Both the position numbers and the translations under genes were made by a program. The notes under the pieces are model-generated. The model was not told where the DNA came from, searched no databases, and saw nothing but the letters and a program-made list of their open reading frames with translations. From assembly GCA_037349105.1 (NCBI GenBank), contig JAYJMM010000028.1, positions 3,596,001-3,660,000 on the forward strand: a stretch of 64,000 nt of DNA. The letters are read 5' to 3'. Source of the stretch: Limnomonas spitsbergensis (lineage: Eukaryota; Chlorophyta; Chlorophyceae; Chlamydomonadales). Numbering within the stretch: the first letter of the stretch is position 1; every line of letters starts with the position of its first letter. Below, one piece after another: positions 47,601-59,600 of this stretch.

Positions 47601-50600
47601 CTTCCCTTGGATATTCCGTGCCCCCTGCCCCCTGCCCTTGTATATTCCGTGTCCCCCCTCCCTTCCTTGGAATTGCTTTGTATTTCCTGCCCCCTTCCCC
47701 CCCCCCTTCCTTGGAATGTCTCTATGTTTCCTGCCCCCCCCCCCCCCCTTCCTTGGAATTACTTTGTGTTTCCTGCCCCCTTCCCCTCAGGTCCTGACCC
47801 AGGTGTATGAGCGGGGTGAGGAGATCCCCCTGATCGCCATGTACCGCAAGGAGCTTGCTGGGGAGCTGCTGTCCATGCGGGAGGAAGATATGCCTGGGGT
47901 GAGGCCAGCAAGGCGTTGTGGGGGGACAGGGTAGGAAGGGCCTGGCTGGGGAGCTGCTGTCCATGCGGGAGGAAGATATGCCGGGGTTGAGGCCATGTAT
48001 GGGGACTGGGAGGACAGGTTTGGCAGGTCACTAGGGAGCATGGATGTAGGTTATAGGGAGGCAGTGCTCATGACTTGATTGCATTTCATACCCCATGTTG
48101 ATTGAACTATTGTTGGTCCATCAACCATAGTTCCATGGTCTGTCCAGCAGGGTCTATAAAGCATGCCCCCTGCCCCAACACCCTGCCCCCGCTGCCACTT
48201 GGCCACGCAGGTGACCAATGCTGACGAGACGCAGGGAGGCATGTACCAGCAGGGCCTGGTGCAAGCCAAACACCGCAGAATACGCAGGTGGGTGTATTGC
48301 CTGGTGTAGGGGTCTATGATAAGGTCTCAGGCCTTAACGGGTTACCAGCTTAACACCGTAGAATACACAGGTGGGTGGGATGCCAGGTTTAGGGTTGACA
48401 AGCATCACAGCTGTCACCCCCCGTCTCTTTCAGAAGCATCACAGCTGTCACTCCCCTTGGTCCTGGCCTCATTCTCCGGTGCTGTCACTCGTTTGTTTCT
48501 CCCCCCTGGCTCTGACTCGTTCCTCGAGAGTTGTACCCTCCCGCTGCCTCCTGTGTAGGCCTCAAGCTCACAGCCCCCCCCCCCCCCATACCGACCCCTG
48601 TCTCTGCCTCAAACCTGACACCCTTCACTCCCTTGCTCCTAATCTGTGTTAGGTTTGAGGTCCTTTGGTCCATCCTGGCTTACAGCCTGCGCTTCAGGAA
48701 GGTTGTTCGTCGTCGCACGACCGTGCTGCACCGCCTGGAGAGCGCCATCGACATGCTGCCCGGGGCCGCAGAAGACGACAAGAAGGTGTTGAAGGCACTC
48801 ATGCAGGCGGTGGAGCAGGTGAGGGGTTGCAGGTATGACGGGGGCGGTGGGGGGAGGGGAGAGGGAGAAGGAAGGGGGAGGGGGGAGGGGGGAAGAGAGG
48901 AGGGGAAGGGAGGTAGTATAGGGAGGGAGGGAAGGGAGGGGGGAAGGGAGGGAGGGGAGGCAGCAGTATGTATTTTGTGTGGCTTAGCTACCTGTCTGCC
49001 AGACTCAGGCCGCTGGCCTATTTATGCCAGCCTTGCTGCCTTGGCTACTATCTGTAGTCCGGTCCAGGTTTGGTCCTGATAGAGCCTTTGGCGGCTGCGG
49101 TAGTCGAAAAATGAAACTCTGTCTCACACTGTTTGTAACCAGACCCCCACCGGGGGCATCCCCTGGGTCCCTGCATTTTACACGTTTTGAAAATACTTCA
49201 CGTCTGCTACAAACTTGATTTATACCTGAATGTGAAACATGCATCCATGCACCAGGGTCAGTACTGGAACGATGAGGCGCTCGGGGACGCGGATGCCAAG
49301 CTTCGCCTGGTGACGGATGCTCACTGCCTCACGCATCAGGTGAACTGATGGCACCAGGGTGCTGGCCAAGGGGTTGATGAAATGATGACATCTGTGAGCT
49401 CGTACTGGAAGTTTATTCGCTCACAGAAAGTTGGCCAGTTTCCGGCCCTCATCCAACATCGGCAAATGTCATGTCATGTCCCAGTTATGGCACAGGTTGA
49501 ACGAACACAAGACACTGGGTCTTCTGGTCATGCCTTAAGGGTACCAAGGCGGTGGTCAAGAGTTTGACGCGATTGTGGTTCAAAGTCTCCCAAATAATTA
49601 ATGTTATCGTTTGTGTAGTTGGAGAGAACTAGAAGGTCAAATGTCAAACAAATGAAGCTGGAGTCCCCGCTGCCTCGGCCACACCCGGGTGACGGATGCT
49701 CACTGCCTTACTCATCAGGTGTACAGGGGGCCAGTTTGGATCCAGCAGGGCCAAGTGTCACAAAACCACCCATTCCTTTGTGCCTCACAACCCCACCCAT
49801 CCCTCTGTACCTCACAAAACCACCCATTCCTTCATACCTCACAAAACCACCCATTCCTTCATACCTCACAACCGCACCTTTCTTTCTCCATCCTTGCATT
49901 ATCCCCAGATTCAGAACCTGGCTTTGAGCCAGGCACCCAGCCAAGCTGCCCTCTCTCAAAGGGTGCAGCAGAAGGCGCCCTCGACCCGGTCCCTGTACCG
50001 CCTATCCCGCGAGGCGGGCCTGTCTGAGATTGTCCTGCAAGTACTGCTGACACCGCAGCAGTACGTGGAGAACCTTGATGAGGCAGAGACACAGCCCAAT
50101 GAGGTGAGGTGTGGGGTCAGGTGAGGTCAGGGGTGAGATGAGATGACTATCCAACAGGTCCTGTCCTGGTGCAGGTGCTTGCGTGACCACGATTACCGTA
50201 TCGCCTAGGTCTACCTTCACGACCCGCCCTGACCTCATGCATTTCCCTCTCACCCCTCTCTCTCCACCGGTTTCCTTTCTCTCCCTTCTCCCCCCCTTCC
50301 GGACCTTGTTCCTTTCCCTCTCCTCCCCCCTCTTGATTGCAGCCGACAGACCCCAGCATGATGCCCGCTGAGTGGATGGAGCAGCAGCTGCTGTACCACA
50401 CTGCTCTGAAAGACTTGCTAGGCGTGCGCAGCAGGGACGACTTGAGGCGCAAGATCAAGGCGTTTGCGGTGCAGGTAGGACATATATTTGCAGGAGTCTT
50501 TTTCCGCAGTGGCCCGCATTTATTATGATTGATGTCATGTTGATCAACATGTTCAATGTTACTTTATTGGTCATGGTAATGGAGGCGCTTCCGTTACATA

Positions 50601-53600
50601 TGCAATAAGGGGGTGGGGTGGGGTGGAGGCAGCCCTCTGCTATATGGGTTGGTCGCCCAGTTTGACCTGTTCAGTCCTGCCCCCTCCCATGTTTGTGTAG
50701 GAGCTGGCTTCAGAGCCCCGGGTGAGGGAGATGATGCGTAGCCTGTACAACGATGACGCAAAAGTCAGCACGCAACCGACTGTGTCCGGGGAGGGGCACC
50801 CGTCTCTGGAGCCATGGGCCAAGTGAGATATCCTCAAGGGGGGCATGGGGAGGTGTCCACGGGAGGGATCCAAGGGGAGCACGGGAGGGGTTCAGTAGGG
50901 GGTCTCTACCAATGGGAGGTACGAAATGGGAGGTGTAGCAGTAATGTGTGGTACAAAATGTGAGGTAGTCCTAAATGAGAGTTACAAAATGATAGGTAGT
51001 ACTACGGAGAGATACAGAATGTGAGGTAGCACTGATGGGAGGTATAAAATGAGGGGTGTAGCAGTAATGGGTGGTAGTTCTAACAAGATTCGTTGTTTAC
51101 GGCCTGCCGGGGGTGGGGCGTGGCCGGGGGGGGGGACAGGGATTTACGCCGAGGGAGGGGCACGACCTTCATGTTCCATCCCAGGGTACTTCAAGGGAGG
51201 TCCTACTAAAGGTGAGGCGTTAAATGGGAGATCTGCTAGGTTGAGGGGGCATGGCACCGCATGGCATAGCAACGCATCCTCCTTGTCTGCCTCTTTGTTC
51301 CTCCTTGCTGCATCTTACCAAGCAGCGCTTGCTGCTGCTGCCCCCTTTGTAAAGAGTCCCCAAGAGAATCCTTTGATCCAAAAACACCCTCTGCAGGTAC
51401 GGCATTGTCAAGCGGTTGAATCAGAAGCCCCTCAAGGCCTTTGCAGGCAGCGACCAGTTCCTGCGCATTCAGGTATCATTGAATGGAACTAGGGAGCTGC
51501 TGATGGCGGCCACTTGTTTTAAGGTTACGACCCTTTAACCTGAACCCTAGACCCTCAGTGTTTCGGTTTGTGTGGCTCAGCTGCCTGTCAAATACCTCCC
51601 AGCTTCTGGCCGGAGTCCCTGTTTGTGGCCAGCCATGCCCCGCTTCTGCCACCCGTCATTAGCCTGACTATATTGGGTTACAGTCAGGCCTTTGGCAGCC
51701 GCGGGGCGGACTGCTGAAGGTGGCCTTGTAGCCAAAAAAAGAAAACTGTACACCCTTGGTTATCACTAGGGCTAGATCACTAGGGTTAGATCACTAGGGC
51801 TAGATCACTAGGGGTACCATGGCGCTGGCTATGGCGACCCCTTGATGGCCGTGGATTTGATTATGCCGACCTGATAACAAGAGAGCGAAGTCTTTCTTTC
51901 TTTCTGCACTTCCAGGGCGCTTTGCGTGAGGGACTCATCACAGTCACCATGGGCATGGACTCAGCCAAGCTGGACGTCAACTCCGAGCCGGTCAAACTGT
52001 ACAAATCAAGTGAGGCAAGGGGCGTGATGGGGCAGGGGCGTGATGGACAGGGGTATAATGGACATGGGCGTGATGGGTAATGAGCGTGACAGGGCTGGCC
52101 AGGGGGAGCGGGGATGTAGATGCGGGAAGGGACGTTGTTCAAGTGTTCACATTTGTTTCTCGGCACCACAACATATCTGAAGCACAAAGTTCTCTGCAAT
52201 CTTGCTTGAATGTGAATGCCGAGGTGGCCCGTGTGTGTATGCTGCTGGTCTGTGCCCCATACACTCTGAGGCTGCTTCTGTGTGAAGAGTGCCAAGGCTC
52301 CCTCTCGTCCCAAGTTTTTCACAAGTGCAGTGACAAGTTCCATGGTTATTTGTGGCGGCAGCTTCCTCTTAATCCTCTACTATTGAAGCATGTACACTAT
52401 GCAGACCCCCCCCTTGTATGGGGCGTTGGCACCTAGTCAGTCTGTAAACCACATCTCCGCCTCACTGACAGATCTCACTTGGCTCTCGCTGCCACCTCCC
52501 TTCCCCTCTGCTGCCTGCATCCCCCCCCCCCACTCCCTCCCCTGCCGATGTTACTGTGGTGGCCAAGGCCTAGAATGAGCCCTCCCCCCCCTGGCCCCTG
52601 CCTTCCCTCCCTTGTCCAGCCAATGTGAGTGCGGTGGCCAAGGCCTGGAATGAGTTCCGCCACGAGGTGTTGTGCGAAGCGATGCAGGAGCACTTGTACC
52701 CCGTGTTTGAGCGGGAGAACAAGCAGCGCATGCTCACGGACGCCAAGGAGGTGGCAATCACAGAGTGGGTGATCAGACGTGGGGCATGGAGGGGAGGGGA
52801 GAGGAGCTGCGTAAAGGGCTGTGTATTCTTATCTTCGTGGGTACCCTTTGACTCTCTCTGACTGACCTCCCTGCGTGCACACACACAGGCGTGGTATCAA
52901 CACACATGCACGAGTGTGATCTTTACACAGGAAAAAATGTTGAGAAAGCACATGTGTATATCTTAAACACACCCTGCTCCTCCCAGGCCCCCCTCTAGTC
53001 ACTAAGGTTCTCCTCATACCTGTGGCAGCTGGCCGCCTGCCTTCATGCATGCAAACACACACGCACACATACATATGTAATCAACACGCCTTGATCCTCC
53101 CGTGCCTGCCTCCCTCCCCCTCTCACTGCCCAGGTTCTCCTCGTACCTGTGGCATCTTGCCGCCTGCCCCCCGCTGCGCCTGACCAGTGAGAATGACGAG
53201 GGGGAGGTTGTGGTGGACAAGCCCCGCGTGATGGCGGCTGTTTGGGGTCCGGGCGACAAACAGCCCACGGTGTTGGTGCTGTTGGACGAGCGGGGCGCGC
53301 TGGTGGACCTGCTGCCGTGTGGGCAGCTCAGCGGGAACATCCATAAGTGAGAGGCGCCAGCAAGCGAGGGGGGGAAGTGGGAGATCCAATACGTATGAGA
53401 TGCAATGCGATCCACATGAGATCTGCATGATATCTGATCCGTTCCGCTGGAGATCCGATCCGCTTGAGATCTGATCCGCATGAGATCCGATCTGTTAAGA
53501 TCCAAGAGCGCAACTCCTTGGCTACTGAATGTGGATTATGCATGCAGCAGCCCTGTCTCTCACATGGTCCCTGCTTGCATCATCTTACCTTCTGTGCTTG

Positions 53601-56600
53601 GTCTCGTGTTGCATGCGGTGGAGCGCTCGCTGCATCTTTATAGCGCGTGCTAGAATTTAACGGATGGGCCCGAACAGCTATGCTCCGCTCCGCTTGCCCT
53701 GCCCACAGATCTGGCAAGTCGTACCTGGACGTGTTCAGCGACGCGCGGAAAAACAAGGACGTCGGCCGCATCAAGGACAAGATCCTCGACAAGGTATTGT
53801 GTGTTTGTGTGGCGATGTAGGGCGCTGAAAAGGGTAATCAGAAGTTGGGAAGTGCTCAGAAGTTCCAGCGTCTAACATGGGACAATGGGAGGTACTGAGA
53901 AGTTGCAAAATGGATGCTGTCCAGAGCCTCAGTGCAACAGGTCCGCAGCTTGACAGAGCCCTGGATCTAGCCCTGGAGCCTGAACCCTTGCCCATAGCAG
54001 CAGTGGAATGCTTTTGCTCGACAAGCTGTGATGCCCACAAGGGACGGCCGTTATTCACCGGGGGACTTTTCAAGTTGTCTGCAGACTCCAGTGAAGCCAC
54101 CTTCAGCCAACCCCCCTGACCACCACGATGCACGTTGCGGATTTTCTTTGGCACGCCCCCTCCCCCCCCCCTCTCACACACACACACACACTCACACACA
54201 CACACACACACACACACACCAAGATGTCATTTTGTCCCACAGCGACCTCTTGCCCTTGACCGTGTCCTCTGGTTTGAGGCGTGATACCCAAGACTCTGGA
54301 GCGAGGGTCCCCCAAAGAAAGACCTTAATTAAATGTCCGACATACGCGGGCGAACTGCGCAATGGCACAGAAATCCATCTTGAGGCTTCATCCTCTAGAC
54401 TCGAAAGCGCCCCCGTGCCTTGTCCTTGCGCCTGTACTACAGTATTCCTACAGTACGGGAGACTTGTACCACAGCCTGTACTGCAATGAGTGTCTGTCGC
54501 TTGCCTGTTCTGCCGCCGCACGGCATCCTTGTGTGTGTGCCTGTCCTACAAAGAGTTGCCTGCTACTAAGGTAGCCTGCCAAGTGATCCGGCCAATCGGT
54601 AGGGGCTGCCTTCATTCACGCCTCCTTGTATCATGGATTGTTTTGTCTGCTGCTTGCCTGTGTAGCCGCCGCTCGTCATCCTTGAGGGTAACATTCCTGG
54701 TCCCCAGCCGCACCTCCCCGCCATCACGTATCCCCCCTCCCACTCCCCCTGCTTGTGCAGCCGCCGCATGCCATCCTTGTGGGCACCAGCAGCCCCAACT
54801 CCACACAGCTGCATGAGGACCTGCATCGCATCTGCGACTACATTGTGGATGAACATGCCAGGTCAGAGCAGGGTGAAAGGCAGGCCTGGGGGGCGGGGAG
54901 ATGGGCATCACATCTGTGACACTCCTCCTCCAGGGCCTGGGCCCCTGGTAAACTCACACCCAAGCCTGGACCTGTCTGAAAGCGCTTTTTATATTTTTTG
55001 GTGCGCGGCGAAAATTTAATTTACATGAAATGGGGTTGCCCGGAGTCTAAAGTGTTTTACGGTACCAGCTGTTATTGTGTGTGGTGTTGGCAGTGGTGTG
55101 AATCAAGAAGCTTTTACCATGCTCTTCCTATCCTGCGTTGCATGCTTAGCGCGTGAGCGTTTCATCCTTTCACCCTGACCCTAAACCCTACCCACTAGCC
55201 AGGGACATCCGTGACCGGCTGGAGACCGCAGTGGTGGAGGTGCGGTATGCGGATGAGCGGCTGGCTGCGTTGTGGGAGAACTGCCGGGCAGCCAAGGTGA
55301 GTGTTTATTATAGAGCAGGCAGGAGGGGCAGGCAGGGGAGGGGAGGGCAGGCAGGGCAGTGGAGGCAGGGGGGTGGAGGCAGCCGTTGGGGACTGAAATT
55401 GGACTGTTGGCCACCAGGGCTTGTCCAAGTACTGTCCCTCTCGGCTCCGTGTCGGCTGACGAGCGGACCGCTGAACGAGGCATGGTGCTCACTGACATAT
55501 ACACTGTGGCTAAGTATGCCTGGCCACTTGTCCGTCCACTGGTTGATGCCAGATGGCTGCAAGCTGGTCTGCCCCCTTGCCTAACCCCAGCCTATGGTGC
55601 GCACTGAAATATGTAATGTGGACTGCTGAGTACCGGTATGCATGGCCACTTGTCCGCCCACTGTTTGATGCGGCCTGGCCACTGCAAGCTGGTTTGCCCC
55701 CTTGCCAACTTTGGCCCGCCTCCCTGATGACCCTCATCATCATATTAGGATGAGTGTCCAGAGCAGCCTTGCCACGCACGGCATGGCATTGCGCTGGGCC
55801 GCGTTTACACATGTATTCACACATTGGGCGACCATCAATTGGTCGAGAGGGGGGAATAATCCATGTTCATCATCGCAGGACGAGTTCCCCGAGCAGCCCT
55901 CACACGTACGGCGTGCCATTGCGCTGGGCCGCCTTTCCCTGGACCCGATTGCAGTGCTGGCGCAGCTGGCAGGGACCGGCCGCGAGGTGCTCAGCATTCG
56001 CGCAACCGACCTGCAGGAGCTGCTCACGCCTGAGGAGCGGATGGCGGCGGTGGAGCAGGTGTGGGGGATAAGGGTGGCAGGTGATGGAGGTAAAGGGGAG
56101 TGGAAGCAGCAGAGACGAATACAAGTGTGTCTGAGCAGGGTTGACAGGTGATGGGAGATGGAAGGGACAGGAGGGGGCATGAACTAATCGCTCGTGCGAC
56201 CCGTAATAAAAGAGAGAGAGGTACGGTACTGGGGGCATGGATCAAGGCACAGCACCTGATAGGAATACCCTGGATGATATGCCCCTCCTGGGCTGCTTCT
56301 CCAGCAAGCACCTGCCAGTCCTTGACGCTGCGCTCGTCATCCCCTTGCTGGACCCCCCAAAGAGTCGCAAAGAGTGCTGCTTGTGCCCTGCTCTGTTTCC
56401 CCTGGATACGAACGAGTAAAACAGCTCTATGCATGACACCACCTTGACTGTTTGCCGCATGCAGGTCCTGGTGACAGCTGTGGCGCAGACCGGAATGAAG
56501 GCACTCAACCCTAAACAAGACCCTTATACCCTGAACTCTGAACTGGACGTACTTAACTCTCAACCCTAAACCCAGGTTCTGGTGAGAGCTTTGGCGCAGA

Positions 56601-59600
56601 CCGGACTGAGCGCAATAAACCCTTAACAAGACCCAAATACCCTGAACTATAAACTGGACGTACTTCAACCTTTACCCTAAACCTAGGTCGTGGTGACAGC
56701 TGTGGCGTAGACCGGACTGCACGTCCTTCAGTTTGTAGTGTACCCTACACCCTGAACTGGATGTACTGAACCCTACACCCTGCAGGTCCTGGTGACAGCT
56801 GTGGCGCAGACCGGACTGGACGTGAACCTGGCCGCCAATGTGTCTTGGCGCCGTGACAGCCTGGCCTATGTGCCGGGGCTGGGTCCTCGTAAAGCCCGCG
56901 CGCTGCTGGACGCGCTGCAACGCAATGGCAGCCGAGTGGAGAGCCGGAATGAGATGTACAGGGAGCTGGGAGTGCTGGGCAAGAACGTGTTCAGGTGGAG
57001 GGAGAGGGGAAGGAGCGAGGGGGGAAGGAGGGGCAGGGAGGTTTTGTCAGGATCTGATCGGAGGGGGGTTGATCGGCTCTCCTAGATAATTGGATAGAAC
57101 AGAAGGGGGGGGGGGGGAGGACTGTTCATGCTGATGTTGAATACAATATGCCCCTCTATTCTGGGGTCCACACTTCCAATATGCCCCCCTATTCTGGGGT
57201 CCATACTTCCAATATGTCCCCCTATTCTGGGGTCCACACTTCCAACATATCCCCCTATTCTGGGGTCCACACTTCCAATACTGTATGTTCCAGGGCTGGT
57301 ATCTCCCCCTGTCTGGTTCATCACCACCAAGGTACCTGATACAGCACTCGCTGCCTCCTCCGATTATAATCCAAACAGGCGAGGCCAACCCTCTTAGTGA
57401 TCCTCCGCCGTTTCTCTGTGTTTGCGCGCCTTGGGTTTGCTGAGTGTCTCCTATTGGCGGGATTTAAGGTTATGTTTGGTGCATGTGCTGGGTTCCCCCC
57501 GGGTTGCTCTGCATGGCCCTTTCCAATAAGGCTGTGGGTGCTTGCGTAACCTTTGTATTAGCTGTCCACACATCTCTTACGTCCTTTCCTGGTGGGTTTG
57601 ATGTTTCAGGAACTGTGGTTGCTTCCTGAGGGTCACCTCGGCCGGTCTACCTCAGATGGCCAATCTTGAGTTCAGGCAGCTGGATGCCAGCCGGGTGCAT
57701 CCCGAAAGCTACCGCCTCGCCGTCGCCCTGTGTGAGAGGGCTAGCGGGGAGGAGGATGTGGAGGCGGCAATAGAGGAGTGTGCAGACAAGGTAGGGTGGA
57801 GTAGGGCAGGGAGGTGGACTGCCCAGTGAGGGCTACTGGGAATGGATCAGCTGGAGTGTTTTCGGGGTGGCAGACTGGCAGTGTTGATTCAAGTCAGTGA
57901 GGTGTCTTGCAGTGTTTCTTATCTGAGGCCACCTGCAGTAGGCCGCCCCACGGCTGCCAAAGGCACAATTGGGACTTAACCTAGACCGGCCGATGACTGG
58001 TGGCCAAAGCAGCATGGCTGGCCACAAACGGGGCTTTCGGAGAGAGCCTAGGAGGTAGCTGACATTTAGCCGAGTCAAGAAAAGATAAACAAAGAGTTAC
58101 GGCTCTTGGGAACGGGTGAGCTGAAGTGTTATAAGGGTGGCGGCCAGGGATTTTTTTTAGTGGTTACGAGTTGTCACCAAAGTGGTAACACAAATTATCC
58201 CCCAATGCCACTTCAAATGCCCTAGTGGCAGTGCTGAAGGGTTGGGGTATGGTGAGCTGTGTCCGGATTCGGATGGCAGGTGGGCCTGTTTGGTTACCTA
58301 TCGCGCGCTCTTTTGGCCTCCGCCTATTTCTCATGTCTGTCCGCCCTTGAGGGTCCTCTTCTCTCCCAACTGCCTCCTGCTTCCCTGCCAGGTCGTGTGT
58401 CTGATTGAGTGTCTTGAGTTGCCTCTCTCCCTGCTGCCTGCCGCTGCCCAGCCATATTGAGTGTCGGATGGAAAGTCGGATCCAGCGTCTGATTGAGCAT
58501 TTTGAGTTGCCTCTATACCTGCTACCTGCTGCTGCTCTGCCAGATTGAGCGTCTGGACTTGGTGGCCCTGGCTGAAGAAAAGGAGGTGCCTGGCAAGCTG
58601 GCGACCCTGGTGGACATCCGGCAGGAGCTGCTGATGCCCGGGGGGGAGCTGCGCGGCACCTGGCAACCGCTGACGGACAGAGAAGTGTTTCTGCTGCAGT
58701 ATGGGGAGAGCGAGGAGACGCTCAAGGAGGGGCGCATGGTGGAGGCCAGGGTGAGAGGCAGGCCCGGTACTCATGTAAATATAATATAAGAGGACATACC
58801 GCAGTATCTGTCCGATTTCGTTATATTGACCGTTTTTCAAGAATATGAGTCTTCAATTTCCACGATAATATGTACCGTAAAACGAAAACGAACCAAACAA
58901 ACAAATATTTTTGCCCCAAACCTTAAAACAATCACCACACAAAGAGTAGCGCCGTTCATGTCGCTGACACGCTCCTTTCGCATCCAAATTCTGTCGTTAT
59001 GAGCAAACTTTTGCCAAGTCAATTGCTAGAGCGAAGGCACGGGCTGACAAAAACGAACCAGTGATTGCTGTTTTGAGTGGTTTTGGAGCAAAAACGAACC
59101 AGTGATTGCTGTTTTGAGTGGTTTTGGAGCAAAAACGAACCAGTGATCGTAACAATTACAGCCTCCGATCAGAAAAACGAACCACTGCGTGATTTTTGAT
59201 TTTGTTAAGTAGAAGGTTTCCAAACAAGAACGAATTCAATATAAAACGAAAATTGACTGATACTACGGGGTACTGTTTTTGCGCGTATCCTGGTTTGGCG
59301 CGCATTGTTGAGGGGTTCACAAGGGCTAAGGCGTTTATTTGCGATCATGATGGTTTGGTGAATCTTTGTCGCTGCATTTACGTGGTGTTACATTTGGAGC
59401 TTCCAATCACCATTCCATATCACCAAAACATGGTATCACTAGCGTACATTACAAACTGGTAGTTTTACAAAATAAATTAACTGCGAGGAGAATCAGGGGA
59501 GATGCTGTGGAGGGAGCAGTGTGTATGTGAAGCGTGGAACGTGACAGGGTCCGAGGGTAGGGGTCTGTGGCTTTGCGAAAGATTTGAAGGTAGTGGTATG

